Below, in pieces: positions 20,403 through 32,043 of a stretch of DNA of 61,346 nucleotides. Below the pieces are notes generated by a model, which was given only the letters and a program-made list of their open reading frames with translations, did not search any database and had not been told where the DNA came from. The translations under genes were made by a program, and so were the position numbers. This stretch comes from an uncultured Aeromonadaceae bacterium (GTDB lineage Bacteria > Pseudomonadota > Gammaproteobacteria > Enterobacterales > Aeromonadaceae): NCBI GenBank assembly GCA_945957385.1, contig CAMFKP010000016.1:1-61346 (forward strand), written 5' to 3'. The first letter of the stretch is position 1. Every line of letters begins with the position of its first letter.

Positions 20403-23126
20403 ATGGCCACAATCCATATAGATGGCAAGGAATTTGAAGTTGATGGTGCAGACAACCTGCTTCAGGTCTGCCTTTCACTTGGCTTGGATGTCCCTTACTT
20501 TTGCTGGCATCCCGCGTTGGGCAGCGTTGGCGCTTGCCGCCAATGTGCTGTGAAGCAGTACCAGAATGCCGATGATAAACGTGGTCGCCTTGTCATGTCG
20601 TGTATGACTCCGGCAAGTGATGGGACTTTTATCTCAATTGAAGATGATGAGGCGAAGGCGTTTCGCAAAAGTGTCGTTGAATACCTGATGACCAATCACC
20701 CACATGATTGTCCAGTCTGCGAAGAGGGCGGTGCGTGTCACCTGCAAGACATGACGGTGATGGCCGGTCACAACAGCCGCCGATATCGCTTTACCAAGCG
20801 TACTCACAAGAATCAGGATTTAGGGCCTTTTATCTCCCATGAGATGAACCGATGCATTGCCTGTTATCGCTGTGTCCGCTTTTATAAAGATTATGCAGAT
20901 GGTACTGATTTGGGTGTATATGGCGCCCATGACAACGTCTACTTTGGGCGTATCACCGATGGCGCGCTCGAGAGCGAGTTCTCTGGGAATTTGGTGGAGG
21001 TCTGCCCGACAGGGGTATTTACCGACAAGACCCATTCAGAGCGTTTCAATCGCAAATGGGATATGCAATTTGCTCCCAGCATCTGTCAACAATGCAGCTT
21101 GGGGTGCAACATCAGCCCAGGTGAGCGTTATGGCGAACTGAGGCGCATCGAGAACCGATTTAATGGGGCAGTAAATCGCTATTTTCTCTGTGATCGTGGG
21201 CGGTTTGGCTACGGATATGTAAATCGAAAAGACCGTCCCTTCCTGCCACAACTCAACGAATCAGGTTCTCTGTTGCCACTTGAAGTTGAGGGTGCACTCA
21301 ATCGCCTCGCAGATCGGCTCCGCGCTAGTGAACGAGTCATTGGTATTGGGTCTCCTCGAGCCAGTCTGGAGTCGAACTTTGCATTGCGGCAGTTAGTAGG
21401 GACTGAAAACTACTTTTCCGGTATAGATCTTCGTGAATGGGCTGCATTACATCGCATGGTTCAGATCCAGCGCAGCAGCGGTATTCCTATTGCTACATTA
21501 CGTGAAGTTGAAGAGCACGATGCTGTTGTCATTCTCGGCGAAGACATCACCCAGACGGCAGCAAGACTTGCGTTAAGTGTACGTCAGGCCGTAAAAGGCA
21601 AGGCACGTGAACTGGCAGCAGCGCTGAAGGTAGATCTATGGCAAGCAGCTGCGGTTAAGACACTCGGGCAAAATGAGCGCTATCCGTTGATTCAAACTGC
21701 ATTAGGTGTGAATCGGTTGGCGGATGTCACGCAGCACGCATTTTATGGTGCTTATGAGGATCAAGCTCGCATTGGCTTTGCTTTAGCCCATGCGCTGGAT
21801 GCTGCAGCACCGGCGGTCACTGATTTGAGTTTGCAAGAGACAGCCATTGTTTCTCAAATGGTTGCATCACTGTGTCATGCCAAGCGTCCCTTAGTTATTG
21901 CAGGGACTACTGCCTGTTCAGTTGCATTGTTGGATGCCGCAGCGAACTTGGCTAAGGCACTGCAACACCGTCAGCAGGCAGTATCACTTTTTCTGGTAGC
22001 CAGAGAAGTGAATTCGGTCGGTTGTGCACTTCTGGGCGGAGCACCTCTCGAACAGGCATTGGCCATCCTCGAAGAATCGGACAAAGCCTCGGTAATCATA
22101 TTAGAAAACGACCTGTTGACTCGAATTGATCCGTTACGAGTTCAAGGTGCTTTGCAGAAAGCAGAAACAGTCGCTGTCGTCGATCATCAAACAACGCCGA
22201 CAGCGCTATTGGCTGACATAGTCCTTCCGGCGGCAACATTTGCTGAAACGGACGGTACAGTCGTGAGTGCTGAGGGCCGAGCCCAGCGTTTCTTTCAAGT
22301 TTTCGACCCGGCTTTTTATGATGCCAGTTGCGCGGTCATGGGGTCATGGCGCTGGCTGAGTGCGTTAGAGGGCGTTGTTCGTCATCGTAATCTACATTGG
22401 CCCCATCTGGATGACATTATTATGGCCTGTGCAACGGCCGTTCCAGCCTTGGCTCCGATTATTGATGCCGCACCCAATGCGCGTTTTCGCGTCAAGGGGA
22501 TGAAATTAGCTCGTTCGCCACAACGTTACAGTGGTCGTACGGCAATGCGGGCTCATCTCGATGTTCACGAGCCCAAAGCTGCTCAAGACGGAGATACCGC
22601 GTTTGCTTTTTCAATGGAAGGGTATAGCGGTAGTCAACAGCCATTTCAGCAAGTGCCGTTTGCCTGGGCTCCAGGTTGGAATTCGCCTTCGTCCTGGAAC
22701 AAATTCCAGGACGAAGTCGGAGGCCATTTACGTGCCGGCGATCCAGGCCTAAGGCTTTTCGAGGCGCATGAGGGACAAACCCTTCCTTATCAGCAACAGC
22801 TACCTGCACCGTTTGTTGCTCACGACTCAGCATGGCAAGTAGTTGATAGCGCCCAATTATTCGGTACCGATGAGCTGTCTATGCGTTCTTCTCTTATGGC
22901 TGAGCATGCCGGAGAGATGGCTGCCGGAATGTCTGATGTCGATATATCTCGCTTGGCGCTGCATGAGGGAGACTTGTTTCATTTCTGCTGGCATAACCAG
23001 CGGTGGAGCTTACCCATTCGGGTACTAGATGGATTGCCTTCTGGTCTGTTGGCACTGCCATTAGGTCATCCCACTATCGGCTGGGGTCTTCATCACCAGA
23101 TGGTCCATCAGGAGGATAACGCATGA
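20403..23126 (+). CDS. nuoG: NADH-quinone oxidoreductase subunit G
   Basis: 907 residues (E. coli 908). The N-terminal part holds the 2Fe-2S and 4Fe-4S clusters ([42 protein letters not shown]). The off-pathway cluster N7 motif CxxCxxxC is also present ([10 protein letters not shown], with a fourth Cys in YFLCDRG). The C-terminal half is a molybdopterin-oxidoreductase-like fold without an active site. It overlaps nuoH by four bases. Confidence 0.97.
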   Translation: MATIHIDGKEFEVDGADNLLQVCLSLGLDVPYFCWHPALGSVGACRQCAVKQYQNADDKRGRLVMSCMTPASDGTFISIEDDEAKAFRKSVVEYLMTNHPHDCPVCEEGGACHLQDMTVMAGHNSRRYRFTKRTHKNQDLGPFISHEMNRCIACYRCVRFYKDYADGTDLGVYGAHDNVYFGRITDGALESEFSGNLVEVCPTGVFTDKTHSERFNRKWDMQFAPSICQQCSLGCNISPGERYGELRRIENRFNGAVNRYFLCDRGRFGYGYVNRKDRPFLPQLNESGSLLPLEVEGALNRLADRLRASERVIGIGSPRASLESNFALRQLVGTENYFSGIDLREWAALHRMVQIQRSSGIPIATLREVEEHDAVVILGEDITQTAARLALSVRQAVKGKARELAAALKVDLWQAAAVKTLGQNERYPLIQTALGVNRLADVTQHAFYGAYEDQARIGFALAHALDAAAPAVTDLSLQETAIVSQMVASLCHAKRPLVIAGTTACSVALLDAAANLAKALQHRQQAVSLFLVAREVNSVGCALLGGAPLEQALAILEESDKASVIILENDLLTRIDPLRVQGALQKAETVAVVDHQTTPTALLADIVLPAATFAETDGTVVSAEGRAQRFFQVFDPAFYDASCAVMGSWRWLSALEGVVRHRNLHWPHLDDIIMACATAVPALAPIIDAAPNARFRVKGMKLARSPQRYSGRTAMRAHLDVHEPKAAQDGDTAFAFSMEGYSGSQQPFQQVPFAWAPGWNSPSSWNKFQDEVGGHLRAGDPGLRLFEAHEGQTLPYQQQLPAPFVAHDSAWQVVDSAQLFGTDELSMRSSLMAEHAGEMAAGMSDVDISRLALHEGDLFHFCWHNQRWSLPIRVLDGLPSGLLALPLGHPTIGWGLHHQMVHQEDNA

Positions 23127-24100
23127 CTTGGTTTACTCCTTATGTTGTAGATGTGTTGATTGCCGCAGCCAAGGCCTTGCTAATTCTAGTGGTCATGATA
23201 GGGGCGGGCGCATTCATGAGTTTCATCGAGCGGCGTCTGCTGGGATTGTGGCAGGACCGTTATGGCCCGAACCGGGTTGGCCCATTTGGCGTGTTCCAGT
23301 TAGTGGCGGATATGCTGAAGATGTTCTTTAAAGAGGACTGGATACCGCCCTTTGCCGATCGCACCATCTTTGTTCTGGCGCCGATCATTGCGTTTACCGC
23401 GTTTCTGATGGCATTTGTGATTGTGCCGATTGCCCCAGATTGGGGGGTAGCCGATCTCAATATCGGGATTTTGTACTTTTTTGCCATTGCAGGTCTGGCT
23501 GTCTATGCCGTGTTATTTGCCGGTTGGTCAAGTAACAATAAATACGCGTTACTTGGGAGCCTGCGCGCTTCGGCCCAAACCTTGAGCTATGAGGTTTTCC
23601 TTGGGCTCTCTTTGATGGGGATAGTCATTCAAACGGGCAGCTTCAACCTACGAGAGATCGTCGAAGCCCAGGCGGGACTATGGAACATAGTTCCGCAATT
23701 TTTCGGCTTTGTAACCTTCGTGTTTGCTGGGGTGGCAGTAACACACCGCCATCCATTTGATCAACCCGAGGCTGAGCAAGAGTTGGCTGATGGTTACCAC
23801 ATTGAATATGCCGGCATGAAATGGGGTTTGTTCTTTGTTGGTGAGTACATCGGTATTGTGCTCGTTTCTGCGCTCATCGTGTCGTTATTTTTCGGTGGCT
23901 GGTTCGGTCCCTGGCTACCACCAGTAGCCTGGTTCGCATTGAAGACAGCTTTTTTCATGATGCTCTTCATTCTGCTTCGGGCCTCATTGCCAAGGCCTCG
24001 TTTTGATCAGGTAATGTCATTTGGTTGGAAAGTTTGTTTACCACTGACACTGCTAAACATGCTTGCGACAGCGGCAGTTGTTCTCGTTCAGGCAGGGTGA
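23123..24100 (+). CDS. nuoH: NADH-quinone oxidoreductase subunit H
   Basis: A 325-residue membrane subunit with about eight transmembrane segments, equal in length to E. coli NuoH. It joins the membrane arm to the quinone cavity. [20 protein letters not shown] and [20 protein letters not shown] are the conserved matrix-side loops. Confidence 0.98.
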   Translation: MTWFTPYVVDVLIAAAKALLILVVMIGAGAFMSFIERRLLGLWQDRYGPNRVGPFGVFQLVADMLKMFFKEDWIPPFADRTIFVLAPIIAFTAFLMAFVIVPIAPDWGVADLNIGILYFFAIAGLAVYAVLFAGWSSNNKYALLGSLRASAQTLSYEVFLGLSLMGIVIQTGSFNLREIVEAQAGLWNIVPQFFGFVTFVFAGVAVTHRHPFDQPEAEQELADGYHIEYAGMKWGLFFVGEYIGIVLVSALIVSLFFGGWFGPWLPPVAWFALKTAFFMMLFILLRASLPRPRFDQVMSFGWKVCLPLTLLNMLATAAVVLVQAG

Positions 24101-24109
24101 GGTGATTTT

Positions 24110-24652
24110 ATGATTATCAAAGAGATTATTGATGGTGTTGGCACCCAGCTGCGTAGTTTGGTCATGGTCTTCTCACATAGCTGGCGTAAACGGGACACCT
24201 TGAATTACCCCGAGGAGGCGGTCTATACCCCGCCTCGATATCGTGGCCGCATCGTATTAACTCGAGATCCAGACGGCGACGAGCGTTGCGTTGCTTGTAA
24301 CTTGTGTGCTGTCGCCTGTCCAGTTTCTTGCATTTCATTGCAAAAGGCTGAGCGGAAGGATGGCCGTTGGTATCCAGAGTTTTTCCGCATCAACTTTTCA
24401 CGCTGCATCTTTTGTGGCATGTGCGAAGAAGCCTGTCCCACAACGGCTATCCAACTGACACCGGATTTTGAGTTGGGAGAGTATCGCCGCCAGGACTTGG
24501 TCTATGAAAAAGAAGATCTGCTCATCAGCGGACCAGGTAAATACCCTGACTATAACTTTTACCGGATGAGTGGAATGTCGATCGACGGCAAGGCCAAGGG
24601 TGAAGCCGAGAACGAAGCAAAACCGATTGATGTTAAGAGCCTATTGCCTTGA
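24110..24652 (+). CDS. nuoI: NADH-quinone oxidoreductase subunit I
   Basis: A 180-residue 8Fe-8S ferredoxin-type subunit (same length as E. coli). The two 4Fe-4S motifs are [12 protein letters not shown] and [12 protein letters not shown] (clusters N6a and N6b), passing electrons to NuoB. GAGGAG follows at its stop codon and serves nuoJ. Confidence 0.98.
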   Translation: MIIKEIIDGVGTQLRSLVMVFSHSWRKRDTLNYPEEAVYTPPRYRGRIVLTRDPDGDERCVACNLCAVACPVSCISLQKAERKDGRWYPEFFRINFSRCIFCGMCEEACPTTAIQLTPDFELGEYRRQDLVYEKEDLLISGPGKYPDYNFYRMSGMSIDGKAKGEAENEAKPIDVKSLLP

Positions 24653-24662
24653 GGAGATGTTT

Positions 24663-25193
24663 ATGGAGCTCGCATTTTATGCTTCATCCCTGATCGCCAT
24701 CTTGGCCACACTCAGGGTTATCACCAATACCAATCCGATGCATGCATTATTGAATCTGATCATTTCGGTCATCGCTGTAGCCATGCTGTTTTTCTGTTTA
24801 GGTGCCAACTTTGCTGGCGCTATGCAGGTGATTGTCTATGCAGGCGCCATCATGGTGTTGTTTGTTTTCGTGGTCATGATGCTGAACCTTGGTTCGGCAC
24901 AGGTACAAGAGAAAAAATGGATATCACCGACAACGTGGGTATTTCCCGGAGTCCTGGCACTGTTGCAGCTGATTTTTATCGTGAATGCGATTTTGTCCGA
25001 ACAACCAACTGCTATCGCACAGTCGGACATTACAGCCAAGCAGGTTGGTATGGCTTTATTTGGGCCTTATGTCTTGGCTGTCGAATTAGCTTCAATTTTA
25101 TTGTTAGCCGGTTTAGTGACTGCCTATCACCTCGGTCGGGAAGATAAACGGGGTGAGATCATCGCCGTCGGTAGCAAAGAAGGAAGCAAATGA
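24663..25193 (+). CDS. nuoJ: NADH-quinone oxidoreductase subunit J
   Basis: A 176-residue membrane subunit (E. coli 184) with five transmembrane segments. The third segment, [19 protein letters not shown], is the flexible helix typical of NuoJ. ATG 24663 lies six bases after GAGGAG; the ATG at 24657 directly abuts that site and longer starts lie inside nuoI. Confidence 0.96.
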   Translation: MELAFYASSLIAILATLRVITNTNPMHALLNLIISVIAVAMLFFCLGANFAGAMQVIVYAGAIMVLFVFVVMMLNLGSAQVQEKKWISPTTWVFPGVLALLQLIFIVNAILSEQPTAIAQSDITAKQVGMALFGPYVLAVELASILLLAGLVTAYHLGREDKRGEIIAVGSKEGSK

Positions 25194-25501
25194 TGAATGG
25201 ACTATCGATGGAGCACGGTCTTGTTGTTGCCGGCGTACTGTTTTGTCTGGGTCTTACCGGTTTGATGGTCCGACGTAACCTTCTGTTTATGTTGATGAGC
25301 ATTGAGATCATGATGAATGCCGCAGCCTTGGCTTTTGTGGTCGCGGGGAGCCGTTGGGCACAAGCGGATGGTCAGGTGATGTACATACTGGTTATTTCGC
25401 TGGCTGCTGCTGAGGCGAGCATAGGATTAGCGCTGCTGATGATGCTGTACCGGCGTCACCACACGCTGGATGTCGATACCGTAAGCGAGATGCGCGGATG
25501 A
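25190..25501 (+). CDS. nuoK: NADH-quinone oxidoreductase subunit K
   Basis: A 103-residue, three-helix membrane subunit. The two key glutamates of the proton path are in MSIEIMMNA and LAAAEASIG. The C-terminus VDTVSEMRG resembles that of E. coli (100 residues). The start may be the ATG at 25190 or 25193. It overlaps nuoJ and nuoL by four bases each. Confidence 0.97.
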   Translation: MMNGLSMEHGLVVAGVLFCLGLTGLMVRRNLLFMLMSIEIMMNAAALAFVVAGSRWAQADGQVMYILVISLAAAEASIGLALLMMLYRRHHTLDVDTVSEMRG

Positions 25502-27342
25502 ACTTACTATTCCTAACGATCGTTTTTCCTTTGTTGGCGTCCGTGGTGCTGATGTTTTCAGCGGGACGCTGGAGTGAACAGCGGGCCGCCATAGTCGGTG
25601 TTGGCAGTGTCGGTCTTAGTGCTCTGACAGCGCTCTGGGCCGGGAACGCCTATCTCCATTCGATGCCCCAGACCAGTTATGTACAACCACTCTGGCAATG
25701 GATCAGTGTGGGATCGTTTCAACCTGCATTTCGGCTGCAGCTGGATGGATTGTCGCTGACTATGTTGGGCGTGGTCACCGGTGTGGGCTTCCTGATTCAC
25801 CTTTTTGCGTCCTGGTATATGCGCGGTGAAGAGGGCTTTTCACGTTTCTTTGCCTATACCAACCTCTTCATCGCTAGCATGCTCTGTCTGGTGTTGGCTG
25901 ATGATCTGCTGTTTGTTTATCTTGGTTGGGAAGGCGTTGGCTTGTGCAGTTATTTGCTGATCGGTTTCTATTATCGCGATCCTGCAAACGGAGCGGCTGC
26001 ACTCAAGGCGTTCATTGTGACACGGGTCGGTGACGTCTTCTTGGCCATCGGACTATTTTTGCTTTATCAGCAATTTGGGACACTGCACATTGCCGATTTA
26101 CTACGGCTTGCGCAAGAGCCACAACAAGCATCCTCTGATGCGCTGTACTGGGCCTGTCTGATGCTGCTGGGTGGTGCCGTTGGCAAGTCGGCGCAATTAC
26201 CTTTGCAGACCTGGCTTGCCGACGCGATGGCTGGTCCAACACCGGTTTCCGCTCTGATTCATGCGGCAACCATGGTTACCGCAGGGGTTTATCTGATTGC
26301 ACGCACTCATGGCCTTTTTCTGCAAGAGCCTGAGGTATTACATTGGGTAGCGCTGACAGGAGCGATTACTCTGGTGCTTGCTGGATTTGCCGCCCTGGTC
26401 CAGACCGATATCAAACGCATCTTGGCGTATTCAACGATGAGTCAAATTGGATATATGTTCCTGGCTCTCGGAGTAGGGGCATGGGGTGGGGCGATCTTCC
26501 ACCTGATGACACATGCGTTTTTCAAGGCGTTGCTGTTTCTGTCTGCAGGTTCCGTCATCATAGCGACGCATCATGAACAGAATATCTTCCGTATGGGGGG
26601 GCTACGGCGCAACCTGCCGCTTGTCTACCTGTGCTTCCTGGTTGGCGGTTCTGCGTTGGCTGCATTACCACTGGTCACGGCTGGCTTTTTCAGTAAAGAC
26701 GAGATCCTATGGCAGGTATTTGTAGCTGGGCAGCAACCACTTCTGATCGCCGGCCTTATTGGTGCATTTCTAACCTCTCTTTATACCTTCCGTCTCATCT
26801 TTACTGTCTTTCATGGCCAGGCACATTGCGAGGCCCATGCAGGAAAAGGTATGGCGCACCATCTGCCGCTCTTGGTCCTTATGCTGTTATCCACCACAGT
26901 TGGCGCCCTAATTTCGCCACCCTTGGCATCAGTGCTACCTGCTGGCCCTGGCGCTCATGTAGAGGAGGGGAAACATGCTCTTGAACTGCTTTCATCGGCT
27001 ATAGCTCTTTTGGGCGTAGCTCTGGCCGCTGTGTTGTTCTTGGGTAAGCGCACGTTAGTGGCTCGCCTTTCGCAAAACACATTCTGCAAAATGTTCAGCA
27101 CACTGTGGCTGCATGCTTGGGGCTTTGACTGGCTCTATGACCGACTATTTGTCAAACCCTATCTGCTACTCACGCGTATTCTAGCGGCAGACCCTCTAGA
27201 CAAAACGATCGAGCGAATAGCCGGTATTTCCCTGTTCTTCCACCGTATGTTGGGTCGTAGTGTGACCGGACATTTACGCTGGTATGTGACGTCTCTTGGT
27301 CTTGGTGCCATTTTGGTTCTCGGCTTTTTGCTGATGGTTTAA
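25498..27342 (+). CDS. nuoL: NADH-quinone oxidoreductase subunit L
   Basis: A 614-residue antiporter-like proton-pumping subunit (E. coli 613) at the distal end of the membrane arm. Conserved features are [37 protein letters not shown] and the long lateral helix region near the C-terminus. It overlaps nuoK by four bases. Confidence 0.97.
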   Translation: MNLLFLTIVFPLLASVVLMFSAGRWSEQRAAIVGVGSVGLSALTALWAGNAYLHSMPQTSYVQPLWQWISVGSFQPAFRLQLDGLSLTMLGVVTGVGFLIHLFASWYMRGEEGFSRFFAYTNLFIASMLCLVLADDLLFVYLGWEGVGLCSYLLIGFYYRDPANGAAALKAFIVTRVGDVFLAIGLFLLYQQFGTLHIADLLRLAQEPQQASSDALYWACLMLLGGAVGKSAQLPLQTWLADAMAGPTPVSALIHAATMVTAGVYLIARTHGLFLQEPEVLHWVALTGAITLVLAGFAALVQTDIKRILAYSTMSQIGYMFLALGVGAWGGAIFHLMTHAFFKALLFLSAGSVIIATHHEQNIFRMGGLRRNLPLVYLCFLVGGSALAALPLVTAGFFSKDEILWQVFVAGQQPLLIAGLIGAFLTSLYTFRLIFTVFHGQAHCEAHAGKGMAHHLPLLVLMLLSTTVGALISPPLASVLPAGPGAHVEEGKHALELLSSAIALLGVALAAVLFLGKRTLVARLSQNTFCKMFSTLWLHAWGFDWLYDRLFVKPYLLLTRILAADPLDKTIERIAGISLFFHRMLGRSVTGHLRWYVTSLGLGAILVLGFLLMV

Positions 27343-27355
27343 GGGAGCACATATT

Positions 27356-28873
27356 GTGATGTTACTACTTATTGTCTTGCTGCCCTTTCTTGGTGGTCTT
27401 CTCTGTTGGCAGACCGATCGGGTAAGCACCATGCTACCTCGCTGGATTGCGTTGTTCACCATGGCCACCGTGTTTGTCTTGACCGTACTGATTTGGTTGC
27501 GAGGTGATTTCACCTTGAGCCAACAAGGACTCTCCATATGGGCTGAAGAGTTTGTTATAGATTGGATTCCGCGCTTTGGAATTCAGTTTCACCTGGCTAT
27601 GGATGGCATTGCACTCCTGATGGTCATGCTGACCGGATTTCTCGGCGTCATGGCTGTGTTGTGTTCATGGCGTGAAATCGGTCAACGCGTCGGTTTCTTT
27701 CATCTGAATCTATTGTGGATCCTTGGTGGAGTAATTGGAGTCTTTCTGGCTATCGATCTTTTCCTGTTTTTCTTCTTCTGGGAAATGATGCTGGTACCCA
27801 TGTACTTCTTAATTGCGCTCTGGGGACACGCGGCCTCCGATGGCCGATCTCGTATCAATGCCGCGACCAAATTCTTTTTGTATACCCAGGCAAGCGGGCT
27901 GATCATGCTATTGGCTATCCTTGGTCTGGTTATGGTGCATTACCAGCAAACTGGAGTTATCAGCTTCGCCTATCAAACCTTGCTCAACACTCCGATGCCT
28001 ATTGAAACTGAGTGGTGGTTAATGCTTGGTTTCTTTATTGCATTTGCTGTCAAAATGCCTGTCGTACCGTTGCACGGATGGTTACCTGATGCACACAGTC
28101 AGGCGCCAACAGCTGGGTCTGTCGATTTGGCGGGTATTCTATTGAAGACTGCCGCCTACGGAATGCTTAGATTTAGCTTGCCATTATTCCCGAATGCCTC
28201 TGCGGCATTTGCTCCGGTTGCTATGTGGCTCGGGATTCTCGGCATTATCTACGGTGCTGTACTTGCTTTCCGGCAGACCGACATCAAACGACTAATAGCC
28301 TACACAAGCATTTCTCATATGGGTTTTGTACTGATTGCAATTTACTCAGGTACCGCACTGGCGCTGCAAGGAGCCGTCGTACAGATGGTTGCCCATGGCT
28401 TGTCTGCGGCAGCCTTGTTTATTCTGTGTGGGCAACTATATGAACGCTTACATACCCGTGATATTCGGCAAATGGGCGGGCTCTGGTCGAGAATCCGCTA
28501 TTTGCCGGCCGTGATGTTGTTCTTTGCCGTTGCATCCTTAGGCATGCCGGGCACAGGTAATTTCGTTGGTGAATTTATGATTCTAACCGGGAGTTTCCAA
28601 GGTGCGCCCATGGTTGTCGTCATCGCCACCTTTGGCTTGGTGCTGGCATCTGTGTACTCACTGATCATGATGCAGCGCACCTGCTTTGGTACCGGTAAAT
28701 CCGAAAGCCCTTTGCTGGCACTTGGTCGTCGCGAACTTTGCATGATGCTTGTGTTGGCCACATTGTTACTGGCGTTAGGTTTTTATCCGCAGCCTGTCAT
28801 CGATACAGCCAGCGGCAGTGTGCTGTCAATTCAGCACTGGTTTACAACCGCGGCTGTGGGAGTGGCGCCATGA
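27356..28873 (+). CDS. nuoM: NADH-quinone oxidoreductase subunit M
   Basis: A 505-residue antiporter-like subunit (E. coli 509). FFFWEMMLVPMYFL carries the essential glutamate and AFAVKMPVVPLHGWLPDAHS the central lysine region. GGGAG precedes both a GTG (27356) and an ATG (27359), so the start is ambiguous by one codon. Confidence 0.97.
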   Translation: MMLLLIVLLPFLGGLLCWQTDRVSTMLPRWIALFTMATVFVLTVLIWLRGDFTLSQQGLSIWAEEFVIDWIPRFGIQFHLAMDGIALLMVMLTGFLGVMAVLCSWREIGQRVGFFHLNLLWILGGVIGVFLAIDLFLFFFFWEMMLVPMYFLIALWGHAASDGRSRINAATKFFLYTQASGLIMLLAILGLVMVHYQQTGVISFAYQTLLNTPMPIETEWWLMLGFFIAFAVKMPVVPLHGWLPDAHSQAPTAGSVDLAGILLKTAAYGMLRFSLPLFPNASAAFAPVAMWLGILGIIYGAVLAFRQTDIKRLIAYTSISHMGFVLIAIYSGTALALQGAVVQMVAHGLSAAALFILCGQLYERLHTRDIRQMGGLWSRIRYLPAVMLFFAVASLGMPGTGNFVGEFMILTGSFQGAPMVVVIATFGLVLASVYSLIMMQRTCFGTGKSESPLLALGRRELCMMLVLATLLLALGFYPQPVIDTASGSVLSIQHWFTTAAVGVAP

Positions 28874-28921
28874 TTGATTATTTTCTGATAGTTGTTCATC
28901 CAACAGCTGGGGAGTAGTGAG

Positions 28922-30382
28922 ATGAGCTTCAATTTGCAACAGTTGTTTGCACTGTCTCCACTGATGATCACGGGGCTGACTATCGCCTTATTAATGCTGT
29001 GTATTGCATGGCGCCGCAGTATTGATATGGCTTTTTTTGTGACGATTGTCGGGCTCAATCTAGCTTTGATCACGCAGCTGGCTTTGATGGTGCTGCCGGC
29101 TCAGGAAGTCACACCACTCTTTATCATGGATGGTCATGCCCTGTTCTACTCAGTGTTAGTGCTGATCGCGGCGTTGGCGACATGTACTTTTGCACGTTCA
29201 TGGCTAAAGACCTATCCAGATAATCGTGAAGAGTTTTACATGCTGTTACTGATTGCGACATCAGGTGGCTTAGTCCTTGCGGCCTGCAGGCATCTGGCGT
29301 CGTTGTTTATAGGTATCGAGCTGTTATCGCTGCCGATGTTTGGATTAGTAGGTTACGCCTATCGGGAGCAGCATTCACTGGAGGCTGGTATCAAATACAT
29401 GGTGCTTTCGGCCGCTGCAACAGGATTTTTACTGTTTGGAATGGCGCTAATGTACGCTCAAGCAGGCAGCCTATTGTTTAGCGATCTTGGCGTGATGCTG
29501 GCCAGTAATCCGGCTCATCAACCACTATTAGTCGCAGGGCTGGGCATGCTGCTGGTTGGTTTTGGTTTTAAACTTTCTCTGGCTCCTTTCCACCTGTGGA
29601 CGCCGGATGTCTACGAAGGGGCGCCATCACCCGTGGCAGCCTTTTTGGCTACTGCCAGTAAGGTGGCGATTTTCAGTGCGTTGTTGCGTTTCTATCTTCT
29701 AGTCCCAGCTACTGACGGACAAGCAATGACCTGGTTGCTGTGTATTCTATCCGTCATCTCTATTCTGTTTGGCAACCTGTTGGCCATGTTGCAAACCAAT
29801 ATAAAACGCATGTTGGGGTACTCTTCGATTGCTCATTTCGGCTACCTGCTGGCTGTCATCATCGCATCCAGACAAGAAGCACTGTCACAAGAAGCGGCCG
29901 CTGTATATCTCTTGATGTATCTATTTACCAGTTTGGGCGCGTTTGGCGTGGTCAGCCTGATGTCCAGTCCTTATCGTGGCCGTGATGCCGATTCATTGCA
30001 TAGCTATCGAGGCCTGTTCTGGCACCGCCCTTATTTGACTGCCGTATTTACCGTCATGTTGCTGTCTTTGGCTGGGATCCCTACGACACTGGGCTTTATT
30101 GGCAAGTTTTACATCCTGTCCATCACTGTTGCAGCAGGACTTTGGTGGGTGATGGGGGCGGTGGTATTGGGCTCAGCATTGGGACTTTATTATTATTTGC
30201 GCGTGATGGTGGCTCTCTATTTGCGTGAACCAGCAATGCAACGACGTGATGCCGAACGGGATTGGGCCCTGTCTGTTGGGGGCGTTGTTGTCATTCTCTC
30301 TGCACTGCTAGTGCTCTTGTTGGGGCTTTATCCCCAACCGCTGTTGGAGCTGGTACAGCATGCGCAAATCCTCGCGCGATAA
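28922..30382 (+). CDS. nuoN: NADH-quinone oxidoreductase subunit N
   Basis: A 486-residue antiporter-like subunit (E. coli 485), last gene of the operon. [23 protein letters not shown] is the conserved central block. ATG 28922 has GGGAG seven bases upstream; a TTG 30 bases earlier is in frame but less likely. A strong terminator follows 16 bases after the stop. Confidence 0.97.
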   Translation: MSFNLQQLFALSPLMITGLTIALLMLCIAWRRSIDMAFFVTIVGLNLALITQLALMVLPAQEVTPLFIMDGHALFYSVLVLIAALATCTFARSWLKTYPDNREEFYMLLLIATSGGLVLAACRHLASLFIGIELLSLPMFGLVGYAYREQHSLEAGIKYMVLSAAATGFLLFGMALMYAQAGSLLFSDLGVMLASNPAHQPLLVAGLGMLLVGFGFKLSLAPFHLWTPDVYEGAPSPVAAFLATASKVAIFSALLRFYLLVPATDGQAMTWLLCILSVISILFGNLLAMLQTNIKRMLGYSSIAHFGYLLAVIIASRQEALSQEAAAVYLLMYLFTSLGAFGVVSLMSSPYRGRDADSLHSYRGLFWHRPYLTAVFTVMLLSLAGIPTTLGFIGKFYILSITVAAGLWWVMGAVVLGSALGLYYYLRVMVALYLREPAMQRRDAERDWALSVGGVVVILSALLVLLLGLYPQPLLELVQHAQILAR

Positions 30383-30398
30383 TTAATCACACTATAAC

Positions 30399-30429
30399 AA
30401 TAGGGCCAGTCTGCGACTGGCCCTATTTT
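30399..30429 (+). terminator. Terminator of the nuo operon
   Basis: A perfect 12-bp stem, AATAGGGCCAGT/ACTGGCCCTATT, with a five-base loop, followed by TTTTGTTTT. It separates nuoN from the convergent udp gene and may serve udp as well. Confidence 0.9.
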
Positions 30430-30446
30430 GTTTTGCGATCCTCGCA

Positions 30447-31214
30447 TCAGCTCAGTAAACGGCGTGCAGCATCAACAACGATTTCTACGGCTTTACTCTC
30501 GGTTGACTTCATCATCTCCTGATCTGGAATTTCTTGCTGTGTACGATTAACAATTACACCTGCGACCATTCCTGCTTTTAATCCCTGGCTCGCACACATG
30601 GTTAATAGGGTCGCAGATTCCATCTCATAATTCATGACCCCCATGGCTTGCCACTCCGCCATACTGTTTTGGAAACGGTGAACAACTCGGCCCGAATAGG
30701 TGTCATAGCGCTCTTGTCCGGGATAAAAGGTGTCCGATGATGCAGTTACCCCAATATGCAATGTGGCTTGGGCCGCCTGAGCGGCTGCAACGAGTGCAGT
30801 CGTGCAGGTAAAGTCTGCTACTGCAGGGAATTCCATTGGCGCAAAATGTAATGACGCACCATCAAGACGGACGGCAGCAGTCGTAACTAGCACATCCCCA
30901 ACTTGGATATGAGGCTGAATAGCCCCGGTTGTTCCAATACGCAGGAAAGTTCTGATTCCTAGCTGGGCCAACTCTTCAACAGCGATTGACGTTGATGGAC
31001 CACCTATTCCTGTTGAACAGATGACCACGGGTTTGTCATCGAGCATGGCTAACCAGGAGGTAAATTCTCTATGGCTGGCAAGATGGCGAGGTTCATTCAT
31101 TAAACTCGCTATTTTTTCAACCCGTTGCGGATCTCCGGGCACGATGGCTAGTTCCGCGCCACATAAATCGGCTTTAGTCAGCCCAAGATGAAAAACATCA
31201 GATGCTTTGCTCAT
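30447..31214 (-). CDS. udp: Uridine phosphorylase
   Basis: A 255-residue nucleoside phosphorylase (E. coli Udp 253) that splits uridine with phosphate to uracil and ribose 1-phosphate. Signature blocks are [39 protein letters not shown] and [10 protein letters not shown]. The ATG has GGAG about nine bases upstream. The region in front holds two CAAACG/CGTTTG-type half-sites that could be bound by a LacI-family repressor such as CytR. Confidence 0.96.
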   Translation of the reverse strand: MSKASDVFHLGLTKADLCGAELAIVPGDPQRVEKIASLMNEPRHLASHREFTSWLAMLDDKPVVICSTGIGGPSTSIAVEELAQLGIRTFLRIGTTGAIQPHIQVGDVLVTTAAVRLDGASLHFAPMEFPAVADFTCTTALVAAAQAAQATLHIGVTASSDTFYPGQERYDTYSGRVVHRFQNSMAEWQAMGVMNYEMESATLLTMCASQGLKAGMVAGVIVNRTQQEIPDQEMMKSTESKAVEIVVDAARRLLS

Positions 31215-31306
31215 TTTTGACTCCGTAACAAGATGTTGTGGTTATTGTGGCCGAGTAGTTGACCAGCTCTGACGGTGCCAGTCTAGATAACGATTTCAAA
31301 CAAAAA

Positions 31307-31370
31307 CGTGAGCGCAAACGTCACAATGTAAGCAGGAGTTTCTGGGAATGAATGGAAAGCGTTTGCGGAG
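31307..31370 (-). promoter_or_regulatory. Two LacI-family-like half-sites upstream of udp
   Basis: GCGCAAACG (31312-31320) and GCGTTTGCG (31359-31367) lie about 95-155 bases upstream of udp. They resemble half-sites used by CytR/PurR-type repressors. They also fall just downstream of the end of the DUF4124 gene promoter-distal region, so the assignment is tentative. Confidence 0.25.
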
Positions 31371-31385
31371 AAATAATCACAATAA

Positions 31386-31844
31386 CTAATTGCAGTATTT
31401 TACTTTGGCAACATTGTTCATTGATTCGTGTTTAATTTGCTCTGCAGTTGCATAGCAACTAATGCGTTGCTGTTTCTGCTTGTCGTTATTAAAACTGACA
31501 TCACACTCATTGCGAGCATTAATGTAAGTACTTTCAATTCGGCGTTTCTCATACGCATACTTATCTTGTGCTAATGCCGAGCAGGTGTCCTCACCACCCG
31601 CCGCGGCAGGGGGCAAATCCTCAGCTAATAATTTGTTCATAGTTTCTTCACGCCGAGCTTGTTCTATTTGGGTCTGCTGGGCTGGGGTATAGGCTGTGTT
31701 AATACGATGTAGATTGTCATTGGCGGCTTCGGCAGGAGGTAATTGGCTATAATGGGCCACACCTTGACTGTCTACCCAGCGATAAACTTCTGCGGCGGAT
31801 AACGGGTTTGTAAGGCAAACCAGCAGCAAGACGATGATTCGCAT
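31386..31844 (-). CDS. Periplasmic DUF4124-domain protein
   Basis: A 152-residue exported protein. Signal peptide residues 1-17 end PLSA. The mature start AEVYRWVDSQGVAHYSQLPP is the DUF4124 signature, a short beta-rich domain common in proteobacterial periplasmic proteins and of unknown function. The rest is Gln/Glu-rich and probably helical, with cysteines in EDTCSAL, NECDVS, ISCYA and KYCN that may form disulfides. GGAG lies nine bases upstream of the ATG. It seems to stand alone. Confidence 0.85.
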   Translation of the reverse strand: MRIIVLLLVCLTNPLSAAEVYRWVDSQGVAHYSQLPPAEAANDNLHRINTAYTPAQQTQIEQARREETMNKLLAEDLPPAAAGGEDTCSALAQDKYAYEKRRIESTYINARNECDVSFNNDKQKQQRISCYATAEQIKHESMNNVAKVKYCN

Positions 31845-32043
31845 AAGTCACGCTCCTCGGAAAAAAGTCCTGCACTCCTTGCAGTTTACAAGATCTTACT
31901 GATATCTCGGTGAACAGGCACGCTTATTTTTCAACCTGACTCGGAAAATCTGATGTGTGTTGTAGGTTTGATGGGCTATTCAGGGCTGTGGTGGCGTAAA
32001 TTCCAAATCTGGCCATAACGACAACGTTAACTCAGGGCGGCTT

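Noticed and set aside
31308..31325. CRP site upstream of udp
   Set aside because: CGTGA and TCACA are present, but they are nine bases apart instead of six.
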